DNA of 64,000 nt. Source: JANQEU01 sp965242805 (GTDB taxonomy: Bacteria; Bacteroidota; Bacteroidia; Cytophagales; Cyclobacteriaceae). Under the pieces are notes generated by a model. It did no database searches and was not told the origin of the DNA. It saw only the letters and a program-made list of their open reading frames with translations. Location: assembly GCA_965242805.1 (NCBI GenBank), contig CBDETD010000002.1, forward strand, positions 124,001 through 188,000, given 5' to 3'. Position 1 is the first letter of the stretch. Each line of letters begins with the position of its first letter. A program made the translations under genes and the position numbers. Positions 8,245 through 17,392 of this stretch are shown piece by piece.

Positions 8245-9606
8245 ATGCACAATCAAACAAATTATAAGTACATCTATTTGATATCCATTGTAGCAGCAAT
8301 AGGAGGTCTGCTATTTGGATATGACACCGCTGTAATTGCAGGGGCCATTGGATTTCTTCGAGATAAATTCGAGCTGTCTGCAGCGATGATGGGTTGGGCT
8401 GCTTCCAGTGCCATAATTGGTTGTGTTTTTGGGGCCATGTTTGCAGGTAAACTCAGTGATGAATATGGCCGGAAAAAAGTATTGATTCTGACGGGTATCT
8501 TATTCGCAGTGTCCGCAATAGGATCGGCGGTACCCAATAACCTTACCCAATTTGCAATTGCTCGATTCATTGGCGGGCTTGGTGTAGGGGCGGCTTCGAT
8601 GTTATCACCATTGTATATTTCCGAAGTTGCTCCGGCCAATATAAGAGGTAAGCTTGTAACGGGTTATCAAATGGCAATAGTCCTCGGTATACAGCTGATC
8701 TACTTTGTCAACCTACAGATCTCCAATCTTGGAGACGAGACCTGGAATATTGAGATGGGGTGGAGATACATGCTTGGATCTGAAGCCCTGCCTGCAATAC
8801 TATTTCTGGCCTTGCTTAGCATAGTTCCGGAAAGTCCTCGCTGGTTGTCTAAAAGTGGCAAAAGGGATCAATCGGAAGAAATCCTGGAGAAGATCAATGG
8901 AGAAGAGAAAGCGAAAGAAATCCAGAATGAAATTGATGAGGTTTTGCAGGAGGAAGAGGGAACAATTCGTGAACTACTGGCTCCCGGTCTTCGAAAAGCT
9001 GTCATCGTTGGGGTGTTCCTTGCGATATTCTCTCAAATCACAGGTATAAACGCCATTATGTACTATGCTCCGGAGATATTCAAGAGTGTTGGTTTTGGTA
9101 CGGAATCGGCGTTACTTCAGACCGTGATCATAGGTTCATTCAATATCATTTTCACATTTGTTGCACTGTGGTTGATTGACAAAGCCGGACGTAGACCTTT
9201 ACTTTTGTATGGCGTTTCAGGAATGGCAGTTTGCCTGGCGGCTATTGGTACTGTTTTTTATACGGGGTTAGCATCCGGACCATGGGTTCTGGTATTTATA
9301 CTTGGCTATGTTGCATGTTTTGCCGCTTCTCTTGGACCTATCCCATGGGTGATTATTTCCGAGATCTTCCCAACGAAAACACGTGGACAGGCCATGTCTT
9401 TGGCTGTCCTGACCATCTGGGTTTCTGTTTACTTCGTAACCCAGTTTTTTCCCATATTTCTTGAGTCCATTGGAGGGGCCTTTACCTTTTGGATCTTCAT
9501 GGTCAATGCGGTTATCCTCGTGATCTTTGTTTACATGAGAGTCCCTGAGACAAAAGGTAAAACACTCGAGGAGATCGAAAAAACATGGATACATTCAACT
9601 GACTAG
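8245..9606 (+). CDS. MFS sugar porter (sugar/H+ symporter, XylE/GLUT-like)
   Basis: A 453-residue inner-membrane protein with twelve predicted helices and the full set of sugar porter signatures. These are GYDTAVIAGA in helix 1, DEYGRKK in loop 2-3, PESPRWL before the central loop, QITGINAIMYYAPEIF in helix 7, DKAGRRPLL in loop 8-9, GPIPWVIISEIFP in helix 10, and PETKGKTLEE at the C-terminus. It probably brings monosaccharide released in the periplasm into the cell. It sits 18 bp after the isomerase and 9 bp before the GH92 gene, so mannose is the likely substrate, although the family also transports xylose, glucose and others. Confidence 0.93.
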   Translation: MHNQTNYKYIYLISIVAAIGGLLFGYDTAVIAGAIGFLRDKFELSAAMMGWAASSAIIGCVFGAMFAGKLSDEYGRKKVLILTGILFAVSAIGSAVPNNLTQFAIARFIGGLGVGAASMLSPLYISEVAPANIRGKLVTGYQMAIVLGIQLIYFVNLQISNLGDETWNIEMGWRYMLGSEALPAILFLALLSIVPESPRWLSKSGKRDQSEEILEKINGEEKAKEIQNEIDEVLQEEEGTIRELLAPGLRKAVIVGVFLAIFSQITGINAIMYYAPEIFKSVGFGTESALLQTVIIGSFNIIFTFVALWLIDKAGRRPLLLYGVSGMAVCLAAIGTVFYTGLASGPWVLVFILGYVACFAASLGPIPWVIISEIFPTKTRGQAMSLAVLTIWVSVYFVTQFFPIFLESIGGAFTFWIFMVNAVILVIFVYMRVPETKGKTLEEIEKTWIHSTD

Positions 9607-9615
9607 CTTCATATT

Positions 9616-12408
9616 ATGATGAATTTTTCATTTAAGACTTCGCTATTATTCTTCTTGATCATAAATATCACAAGTTTGGGTGCACTTGCCGGACCGGGAA
9701 ACATAGCTCAATTGGCAAGAGTGTCCTCATCAACACAACAATCCGATCAATTCTCAAAGGACATGATTAATGATGGCATCATACGAGTTGATGGACAGGG
9801 AGAATGGGCCTGTGAAGGTCAGACTATTTTCTGGGGATACATACGCTACCCTTGGATACAGCTGGATTGGAGCGAAGAAGTCAGCATTGATAAGATCATA
9901 ATTTACGATCGTCCAACACCGAAAGAGCATTCGGCAGGAGGTACTTTGACCTTTAGTGATGGGTCAGAAATCAAGGTAACTGCTATTCCAAATGATGGTG
10001 CACCGAAATTAATCTCTTTTCCGAGGCGTAAAGTCAAATGGCTAAGATTCCAGGTCACAGACGGAGACGGATTCAACCTTGGTTTATCTGAGATTGAAGT
10101 TTTTCCATCTCCTGAAGGATATAATGACCTCGTTTCATGGGTAAATCCTTTTGTGGAAACAACTCGTGGTCGATACTTCTACTTTACTCCGGGGAGTACA
10201 CCTTTTGGAATGATTGCAGCAGCTCCACATACCCGAAATAAGAATCAATGGGGCGGAGGGTATAATTATAATTCTACTGAGATACTGGGATTTGGACAGG
10301 TCCATGGTTGGATGCTGTCCGGTATTTCCATGATGCCAACAACCGGTGAGATTAATGCCACTGATGGTGAACAGGGGTGGAAATCTTCATTCAGTCATGA
10401 TGATGAACTTGCTCAACCGGGTTATCAGCGAGTCTTTCTCAAAGACCATGGTATCTGGACTGAGTACACCAGTACTGATAGAGTAAGTCTTTATCGGTTG
10501 AGGTATACTGACGATGGCATTTCAAACATATTGGTAAATCTTGGTGGCTATTTGGGTAGCACAACCATGACGGACGCAGAAGTGACTAAAATCAATGATC
10601 GCTCAATCGAAGGATCCATTTCATCCGCTGGAAGGCTCTGGGGCGGTCCTGAGAAAGTCAAGATTTTTTTTGTTGCTGAATTCGACAAACCTTTTGTACA
10701 ATTAGATGGCTGGAATGGGGAAAAGCAAATGGAGGACATCACCAGGTTGATTGGACCTTCCGAAATGACCCGCAGAGATTCCATGACCTTTTACGGGATT
10801 ACCCAAAGTTATTTCGATGCACCAGGGGCTGGAGTTTCAGCGAAATTCGAAGTGGAAGCAGGTGATCTGCTTCATATGAAGTTCGCCATTTCTTATGTGA
10901 GCATTGAAAATGCTAGGGAAAATATGTCTGCGGAGATGGCTCATTGGGATTTTGATCAGGTCTTAACCGCAAATCAATCCAAGTGGAACGAGTGGTTAGG
11001 AAAGATCGAAGTCTATGGAGGATCCGAGCGACAGAAGATCAAGTTCTATACCGATCTATGGCATGTACTTCTTGGCAGACACATTCTTAATGATATCAAC
11101 GGGGAATATCCTGATTATACGCAAGGTAAAAAGAACTGGAAGTTCACAGACGCCAAGCTTAAAGTGAGAGAACTGCCCAGGGATGAGAACGGTGAAGTGA
11201 AGTTCAATATGTACAACTCGGATGCTTTATGGTTAACTCAATGGAACGTTAATGTACTATGGGGTTTGGGTTGGCCATCAATATTGGATGATTTCTCTGC
11301 TTCAATGGTCCAGTACGCCGACAATGGTGGGCTTCTTCCACGTGGGCCCAATGCAGGGGGATACTCCTACATAATGACTGGCAATCCGGTGACCAATATG
11401 CTTGTAAGCGCCTACCAGAAGGGTATGTTGACTAAAACAGATCCTGATCATGCTTTTGAAGTTATGAAAAGGAATCATCAACCGGGTGGTATGATGGGGG
11501 ACACCCCTGAGGAGCTTTCATTCTATATAGATAAGGGGTGGTGCCCAGGTAATGCTGGGAAGACCATTGAGTGGACGTTTCAGGATTGGGCACTCGCCCA
11601 GATGGCAAGAAAATTAAACCTAAATCAAGATTATGAAGAATTTTCGCGAAGGTCTGAAAGCTGGAAAAACCTATATCACAAGGAATCAAAACTGATCTTT
11701 CCTAAAGATGCTGAAGGAAACTGGATGCATACTGAAGGTTTAAGTATGGAAGGATGGGTAGAAGCCAACGCCTGGCAGGCCACCTGGTCCATATCTCATG
11801 ATATCAAGGAACTGACGGAGTTAATTGGCGGTTCTGATGAAATTTCCGATATGGTGGATTTTGCATTTAACCAGGCTGAGAAGGACGATTTTGTTTTTGG
11901 ATATGGCAATGGTTACGTGAGCTATGCCAATCAACCCGGTTGTTCCAATGCCCATGTATTTAATTATACGGGAAAACCATGGCTTAGTCAGTATTGGGTC
12001 CGAAAGGTGAATGAGCAGGCCTATGGTGACATTACCCCAGATGCAGGTTACGGCGGTCACGATGAGGACCAGGGGCAAATGGGGGGAGTGAGTGCCTTGA
12101 TGTCCATTGGGATCTTCAGCTTAAGGGGGAATACCTCCATTGATCCGGTCTATGAAATTACGAGTCCGGTTTTCGATAGGATTGTGATCCATTTAGATGA
12201 GAATTATTACTCCGGTGAAACTTTCGAGATCATGGCGAACAACAATTCCACGGAGAACCAATACATCCAGAGTGCCACCCTTGATGGAAGAGAGTTAAAA
12301 GGCCCATGGGTCTTCCATCGGGAATTAGCAGATGGAGGTAAACTGGTTATTGAACTTGGCCCTGAGCCTAATAAGACATGGGGATCTAATATCGAAGACG
12401 CTCCTTAA
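9616..12408 (+). CDS. GH92 family alpha-mannosidase with F5/8C-like domain
   Basis: A 930-residue exported enzyme (signal peptide about 1-25). An N-terminal discoidin/F5-8C-like sandwich (about 30-165) precedes the GH92 module. GH92 marks are VNPFVETTRGRYFYFTPGSTPFGM, GFGQVHGWMLSG, GNAGKTIEWTFQDWALAQMA (near 650), EANAWQATWSISHD, and GGHDEDQGQMGG (near 815), the acidic metal and catalytic loop. The family consists of calcium-dependent exo-alpha-mannosidases that mostly cut alpha-1,2, -1,3 or -1,4 mannose bonds with inversion. Several family positions differ here: GRYFYF where many members have a GH.FPGA string, and DEDQGQMG for N/D-D-x-GQMS. Linkage specificity therefore cannot be assumed. 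The next gene starts immediately after its stop. Confidence 0.9.
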   Translation: MMNFSFKTSLLFFLIINITSLGALAGPGNIAQLARVSSSTQQSDQFSKDMINDGIIRVDGQGEWACEGQTIFWGYIRYPWIQLDWSEEVSIDKIIIYDRPTPKEHSAGGTLTFSDGSEIKVTAIPNDGAPKLISFPRRKVKWLRFQVTDGDGFNLGLSEIEVFPSPEGYNDLVSWVNPFVETTRGRYFYFTPGSTPFGMIAAAPHTRNKNQWGGGYNYNSTEILGFGQVHGWMLSGISMMPTTGEINATDGEQGWKSSFSHDDELAQPGYQRVFLKDHGIWTEYTSTDRVSLYRLRYTDDGISNILVNLGGYLGSTTMTDAEVTKINDRSIEGSISSAGRLWGGPEKVKIFFVAEFDKPFVQLDGWNGEKQMEDITRLIGPSEMTRRDSMTFYGITQSYFDAPGAGVSAKFEVEAGDLLHMKFAISYVSIENARENMSAEMAHWDFDQVLTANQSKWNEWLGKIEVYGGSERQKIKFYTDLWHVLLGRHILNDINGEYPDYTQGKKNWKFTDAKLKVRELPRDENGEVKFNMYNSDALWLTQWNVNVLWGLGWPSILDDFSASMVQYADNGGLLPRGPNAGGYSYIMTGNPVTNMLVSAYQKGMLTKTDPDHAFEVMKRNHQPGGMMGDTPEELSFYIDKGWCPGNAGKTIEWTFQDWALAQMARKLNLNQDYEEFSRRSESWKNLYHKESKLIFPKDAEGNWMHTEGLSMEGWVEANAWQATWSISHDIKELTELIGGSDEISDMVDFAFNQAEKDDFVFGYGNGYVSYANQPGCSNAHVFNYTGKPWLSQYWVRKVNEQAYGDITPDAGYGGHDEDQGQMGGVSALMSIGIFSLRGNTSIDPVYEITSPVFDRIVIHLDENYYSGETFEIMANNNSTENQYIQSATLDGRELKGPWVFHRELADGGKLVIELGPEPNKTWGSNIEDAP

Positions 12409-13200
12409 ATGAAGTCGTTATCATTTTTTCTACTCGCTTTCCTCTCCGCAACCGTTATTGTTGCCCAGGAAAAAGTATTATTAAGTGATACCAGAATACC
12501 AGCTACCGATACGATTTGGGTATTCATTCCTGAAACATATGATCCCCAACAAAAATATCCTGCAGTCTATATGTTGCATGGATACAGTAGTAACTATCAA
12601 CAATGGCATAAGATCATGGATGCCCAGAGATATGCAAATGATTACAACATGATCATTATATGTCCTGATGGCTTTTATAACTCCTGGTATTTTAATAGTC
12701 CCTTAAAAGCGAATTATCAATACTCGGATTTCTTTTTCGAGGTATTGACAAAAAGCATTGAGGATAAGTTTTCTGTCGATGTGAGCAATAGGTTTATAAC
12801 AGGATTAAGTATGGGAGGTCATGGGGCATTTCACCTGTTCTTACAAAGACCATCCTACTTTAGAAGCGCTGGAAGTACAAGTGGTGTGATGGATCTTAGG
12901 GGTTCTGCTGGATTGTTTGAATTACACGAGCATCTAGGTCCATACGAGGAGAATAAAGATTTGTGGTTGAAAATGTCTGCTGTTGGAAACATTGACAAAT
13001 TGATCTCTAATGATAAGGAATTGATCTTTGACTGTGGAACTGAAGATCCGTTCTTCAAGTGGAACATGGATCTTTTCCAAATTATTCTAGAACAGGGAAT
13101 CCCCATTACGTTCATAAGCCAACCGGGAAAACATGACTGGGATTATTGGGGAAAGTCTATCAGGGCCCATTTCGAATTTTTCGAGAGGCAAATTGAGTAA
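12409..13200 (+). CDS. Exported alpha/beta-hydrolase esterase (esterase D/feruloyl esterase-like)
   Basis: A 263-residue protein with a signal peptide (about 1-19, ending VIVAQ) and an alpha/beta-hydrolase fold of the putative esterase family. The nucleophile is Ser134 in GLSMGGHGA, the acid is probably Asp213 (DCGTEDPFF), and the base is His242 (GKHDWDYW). The oxyanion region is YMLHGYSS. Such enzymes remove acyl or acetyl groups from polysaccharides. The ATG directly abuts the GH92 stop, and the gene ends 1 bp before the next start, so all three are probably co-transcribed. It may deacylate the glycan so that the mannosidases can act. The ester substrate is not known. Confidence 0.85.
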   Translation: MKSLSFFLLAFLSATVIVAQEKVLLSDTRIPATDTIWVFIPETYDPQQKYPAVYMLHGYSSNYQQWHKIMDAQRYANDYNMIIICPDGFYNSWYFNSPLKANYQYSDFFFEVLTKSIEDKFSVDVSNRFITGLSMGGHGAFHLFLQRPSYFRSAGSTSGVMDLRGSAGLFELHEHLGPYEENKDLWLKMSAVGNIDKLISNDKELIFDCGTEDPFFKWNMDLFQIILEQGIPITFISQPGKHDWDYWGKSIRAHFEFFERQIE

Positions 13201-13201
13201 G

Positions 13202-16200
13202 ATGCGACTAAGTGTTTATGTCCTGCCATTCCTATTGGGAGGAATATTATTCTCCTGTCAGAAGTCTGATCAGGAAGCAAAAAGATTCACTTTTCTTTCC
13301 TCCCTTTCCACCAATATTGATTTCAGTAATGACATTGCCCTGGTTGATTCGATGAACATTCTCAATTACATCTATTTTTTCAATGGTGGAGGTGTTGGAC
13401 TGGGAGATATAAATAATGATGGATTGGAGGACGTATTTTTTACAGGTAATCAGGTTTCCAATCGATTATACCTCAATAAGGGAAACCTGACGTTTGAAGA
13501 TATTACGGAAGATGCGGGTTTGATCAATGATCAATGGTGTACGGGAGTAAATTTCGTGGATATCAATACAGATGGATTTCTGGACATCTATGTATGCGTT
13601 ACAGGTTTGGAGAATCATGATCGTCAGAATCTCCTGTATATAAATCTTGGGGATGATACCTTCAAGGAATCTGCGAAGGACTTCGGTCTGGACGATGATG
13701 GATTTTCGACCCACAGTTCATTTTTTGACTATGATCGAGATGGTGACCTGGATCTATACGTTCTTAATCATTCCAATGAGAGGGAATCCTTGAACACTCC
13801 ATTACCCAGGAAAACGGTTGGTCAGGCATCTAATACCGATAAATTATATAGAAACAACGGAGACAACACATTTTCCGATGTTTCTCGCGAAGCGGGGATC
13901 TTTATTGAGGGATATGGTCTTGGAGTTTCTACGGTTGACATTGACAATGATGGATGGATTGATATTTATGTCTCCAATGACTTCCTGAGTAATGACCTGC
14001 TTTATATAAACAATCAGGATGGCACATTTACAAATGTTATTTCCGAAAGTATTCGTGAGCAGACATACAATGGGATGGGGAATGATGTTGCGGATTTTAA
14101 CAATGACGGGCTTGTCGATATAGCCGTACTCGACATGCTCCCACCGGATCCGGTCAGGGAGAAGACCATGGCCGGTTCGATGACCTATGATAAGTTTAAT
14201 ATTATCACATCCATGAGCTATGAGCCTCAATTCATGCGAAACACTTTACACTTGAACAGAGGTAATATGAAGTTTGATGAAATAGGAAGATATGCGGGGA
14301 TCCATCGGACGGATTGGAGCTGGTCAGTCCTTTTTATGGATCTCGACAATGATGGGTATAAGGACCTTTACATTACAAATGGCTACCTGAAGGACATAAC
14401 CAATAAAGACTTCATCGATTATAACAACAATCTGTCAATGTTCAAAAGCAAGGAAGAAGCCGACAGGGGTACATTATCGAGGATCCAAAATTTACAGGGG
14501 ATAAGGTTGTCCAACTATGCATTCCGGAATACAGGGGAGGGAGGGGCAAAATTTTCTGATTACACAGGCAAATGGGGTCTCCAAAAAAGTTCATATTCTA
14601 ATGGAGCTGCGTATGGTGATCTTGATCTGGACGGTGACCTTGACCTCGTAATAAACAACATTAATGATGAGGCCTTTGTGATCAGAAACGAAGAAAATAG
14701 AAAATCTAATTATATACTACTTAAACTACACGGCCCCGAGGATAATCCCGATGCCCTCGGATCAGTTGTTCATCTATATACAGCTGACCAACACCAGGTA
14801 ATAGAGAAACAGACCAGCAGGGGATACATGTCTTCAATTTCCGGTCTATTGCATTTTGGATTAGGTGACTACTCTTCAATTGATTCGCTACTTATAAAGT
14901 GGGATACCAATGTAAATAGTATACATAAAAACCTAACTATCAATAAGTTAAATATAATTAACTATAATAAAATTGAAGAATTTCAAAATGCAGGGCTTGT
15001 AAATGAGAATAAAGTGATTCTGGAAGAATCTAAAAGGGATTTCAATTTACATTATGATCCGATCACCGATCCAAGCAATGACTTCAAGGTCGAACCTTTG
15101 ATCCCTCATCGGATGACGTTGGATGTTCCGGTATTAGTAGCTGGGGATGTAAATGATGATGGCTATGACGATCTGCTAGTAGGAGGTAATAGTGATCAGG
15201 TCATCTCACTGTATATCCAGGATTCCAAAGGGTCATTTAGTAGAAATGACTTTCTTAAGTCAGGTCAAACTTTAATTGATGCCGATTTAGTTGATATGAA
15301 CCAGGATGGTTTGGAGGATGTCGTACTACTCCTAAACGACAACATGGGAGGTTCAGAACTAAAATTCTTTCTGAATGAGTCAAACAATAATGTTTGGAAG
15401 GAGTCAATGATTGAAAAACCAAGGATTGTAGAAGGAGCTTCGTTCATACGGCCCGCTGACTTCGATGATGACGGTGATTTTGATTTTTTCCTTGGCGGAA
15501 AAACTGGACCCAGGCTTTATCCTCATTCGAGTCCTTCCTTTTTACTCCGAAACGAATCAAACCACTTTGAATTAATGGAGGTCAAAGGAATTGATACAAT
15601 GGGAATAATCAAGGATGGGGCATGGATCGATTTCGATAATGATATGGACAAGGATCTCATAGTCCTTGGTGAGTGGATGAATATAACTTTCTTAAGGAAT
15701 CAAAACGGTCTTTTCGAGGATGTGACTGCTGAAATGGGGTTTGATTCATCAAGCGGGTGGTGGAATACTATTGAATCGGGCGATTTTGATAAAGATGGCG
15801 ACATTGACCTGATTTGTGGAAATCTTGGGCTCAACTCGCCATTCCAATTCAGCAAGCAATTTCCGATAGAGATCCATAAAGTGGATCTCAATGGTGACGG
15901 GGAGTCTTTACCCGTAATTACACATTTTGTGAATGGAAAAGAGGTACTGTTGGCTACTCGGCAAGACTTTGTGTTGCGAAATCCATTCCTGAGTAGAATG
16001 TTCATCGACCATCAGAGTTATGCAGAAACCAGTATACGATCTATTGCTGATAAAGCCAGGATTGAACAGGTACCATACATGGAGAGCTATTTGATGCATT
16101 CAGTGGTTTTAATAAATGAAGGTGATGGTAAATTCACGATGAATAAGCTGCCGGATGAGTTACAGCTCGCACCTATCTATAATATTCTTCCTACATCACA

Positions 16201-16438
16201 AGGAATTGTCCTGACTGGTAATTTCGAATTTGCTACCAGTAAAGGAGAGAGCTATGGTTCGGGGATGGCTAACCTGCTCAATGTTGTAAAACGGGAAGAT
16301 GACTCTATGCAATTTGACATCAAGCCTATCCCGATCTACGGTAATGTCAGATCAATTGTGGAGTTGGAAGTAGTTGTGCAGGATAAGGTAATTGTTACGG
16401 GTATAGTTTCAGAAGACCTAAAAATTTACGAATTTTAG
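13202..16438 (+). CDS. FG-GAP/VCBS and ASPIC-UnbV repeat lipoprotein (CRTAC1-like)
   Basis: A 1078-residue lipoprotein: ATG at 13202, lipobox GILFSC with Cys19. The start at 13202 is preferred because it sits 1 bp after the esterase stop and gives the signal peptide. The body is a beta-propeller of FG-GAP/VCBS repeats with many calcium-binding D-x-(N/D)-x-D-G loops (DINNDGLED, DINTDGFLD, DYDRDGDLD, DIDNDGWID, DLDNDGYKD, DLDLDGDLD and others). An ASPIC/UnbV-type segment lies near the middle (about 500-580), and a second propeller half follows. Proteins of this type often ride in Bacteroidota SusCD loci, probably as surface adhesion or glycan-binding modules. Catalysis is not evident. Confidence 0.85.
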   Translation: MRLSVYVLPFLLGGILFSCQKSDQEAKRFTFLSSLSTNIDFSNDIALVDSMNILNYIYFFNGGGVGLGDINNDGLEDVFFTGNQVSNRLYLNKGNLTFEDITEDAGLINDQWCTGVNFVDINTDGFLDIYVCVTGLENHDRQNLLYINLGDDTFKESAKDFGLDDDGFSTHSSFFDYDRDGDLDLYVLNHSNERESLNTPLPRKTVGQASNTDKLYRNNGDNTFSDVSREAGIFIEGYGLGVSTVDIDNDGWIDIYVSNDFLSNDLLYINNQDGTFTNVISESIREQTYNGMGNDVADFNNDGLVDIAVLDMLPPDPVREKTMAGSMTYDKFNIITSMSYEPQFMRNTLHLNRGNMKFDEIGRYAGIHRTDWSWSVLFMDLDNDGYKDLYITNGYLKDITNKDFIDYNNNLSMFKSKEEADRGTLSRIQNLQGIRLSNYAFRNTGEGGAKFSDYTGKWGLQKSSYSNGAAYGDLDLDGDLDLVINNINDEAFVIRNEENRKSNYILLKLHGPEDNPDALGSVVHLYTADQHQVIEKQTSRGYMSSISGLLHFGLGDYSSIDSLLIKWDTNVNSIHKNLTINKLNIINYNKIEEFQNAGLVNENKVILEESKRDFNLHYDPITDPSNDFKVEPLIPHRMTLDVPVLVAGDVNDDGYDDLLVGGNSDQVISLYIQDSKGSFSRNDFLKSGQTLIDADLVDMNQDGLEDVVLLLNDNMGGSELKFFLNESNNNVWKESMIEKPRIVEGASFIRPADFDDDGDFDFFLGGKTGPRLYPHSSPSFLLRNESNHFELMEVKGIDTMGIIKDGAWIDFDNDMDKDLIVLGEWMNITFLRNQNGLFEDVTAEMGFDSSSGWWNTIESGDFDKDGDIDLICGNLGLNSPFQFSKQFPIEIHKVDLNGDGESLPVITHFVNGKEVLLATRQDFVLRNPFLSRMFIDHQSYAETSIRSIADKARIEQVPYMESYLMHSVVLINEGDGKFTMNKLPDELQLAPIYNILPTSQGIVLTGNFEFATSKGESYGSGMANLLNVVKREDDSMQFDIKPIPIYGNVRSIVELEVVVQDKVIVTGIVSEDLKIYEF

Positions 16439-16443
16439 TTATT

Positions 16444-16453
16444 CAAACGTTTG
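16444..16453. promoter_or_regulatory. CAAACGTTTG palindrome, LacI-type operator candidate
   Basis: A perfect 10-bp palindrome with an AAACGTTT core lies in the 86-bp gap before the small lipoprotein gene. LacI-family regulators favour a central CG step in such sites. No LacI gene is in the window. A weak promoter-like pair, TTTG at 16476 and TAACATTT at 16501, follows it. Short palindromes of this size can occur by chance. Confidence 0.3.
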
Positions 16454-16524
16454 CGACGGTAATACTTGCATTCCGTTTGATTGTATTAGGAAGAAGTAAT
16501 TAACATTTATCAAACTCTATAATC

Positions 16525-17337
16525 ATGAAAATGAAAAACAACTTGATGTGGGCTCTAAGTCTTATAATTATGGGTTCTCTCCTTATGCTGTCTGCTTGTG
16601 GAGACGATGAGAAAGACCCTGTGGCGCCCGTTTTGTCAATTGATACACCGGAATTTACTGGAGATATTGGTGATCAGGTCACCGCAACCATCAGTGGGGA
16701 ACTTGATGGGGAATTTGTCTCATTAACGATCACAAAGTACATTGGAGCTGATGTTGATGCAACATATGGTACTGGTGGATCCACTGAAGTAACGACCGGA
16801 CTTCCATATACATTCAACTATACATTGGGTGTTGATGGTATTCTGCAAGCGGTCAGATTCAATTTCCTTGTTACAGATGCTAATGGTTTGACGGATGACG
16901 TCAACCTTATAATTACTACGGAGTTGACTCGTTCTGGCCTGATAGTAGCGTTTAACTGGCAATACAGTTCATTGCTTTTTGATGCCGATGGTGATGGCAC
17001 TGCCGAACTTGAAAGTATTCAGGATTGTGAGAAGGACAATATATTCAATTTTGAATCAGATGGTACCATGGGAATTGATCATGGAGCCCTTACTGGATCA
17101 GGAGGCGGTTCCTGCGACTTTGATGACGCTGTAGACTATACCAGATGGGAATTTGATGCGAATGAAGAGGTGTTGTCATTGATCCGAGTGGATATTAATC
17201 CCAATGATGGCTCAACAACTCCAAAAGATACTTTAAGATGGACAATCACTGAAATGGATCAGACAGGATTCAGTGCCACCGAGGAAAGTATATTTGGTCC
17301 GTTGGTATACGGATATTCAGCTGTTGCGAAAGACTAA
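16525..17337 (+). CDS. Small outer-surface lipoprotein of unknown function
   Basis: A 270-residue lipoprotein with signal MKMKNNLMWALSLIIMGSLL and lipobox MLSAC (Cys25). The N-terminal half looks like an Ig-like or SusE-type beta-sandwich. The C-terminal half (about 140-270) has a lipocalin-like layout: WQYSSLLFDADGDG, a Cys pair (Cys in IQDCEKD and GSCDFDD), then alternating strands. It lies between two CRTAC1-like genes and is followed by a strong hairpin terminator, so it probably closes the mannose-type operon or forms its own unit. I do not recognise a named family with certainty. A glycan-binding accessory role is inferred from context only. Confidence 0.7.
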   Translation: MKMKNNLMWALSLIIMGSLLMLSACGDDEKDPVAPVLSIDTPEFTGDIGDQVTATISGELDGEFVSLTITKYIGADVDATYGTGGSTEVTTGLPYTFNYTLGVDGILQAVRFNFLVTDANGLTDDVNLIITTELTRSGLIVAFNWQYSSLLFDADGDGTAELESIQDCEKDNIFNFESDGTMGIDHGALTGSGGGSCDFDDAVDYTRWEFDANEEVLSLIRVDINPNDGSTTPKDTLRWTITEMDQTGFSATEESIFGPLVYGYSAVAKD

Positions 17338-17359
17338 TTGTTGAAATCACAAAATTATC

Positions 17360-17385
17360 AAAAGGTGGCTATTTAGTCACCTTTT
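17360..17385 (+). terminator. Intrinsic terminator after the lipoprotein gene
   Basis: AAAAGGTGGCT (17360-17370) pairs with AGTCACCTTTT (17375-17385) across an ATTT loop, giving an 11-bp stem with one G-T wobble. A T-rich stretch follows. It starts 22 bp after the stop and directly precedes the next ATG at 17393, separating the long upstream operon from the next gene. Confidence 0.75.
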
Positions 17386-17392
17386 GTTGTTT

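Noticed and set aside
13133..13201. Upstream start of the FG-GAP lipoprotein inside the esterase gene
   Set aside because: ATG at 13202 directly follows the esterase stop and yields the lipobox at the normal distance.
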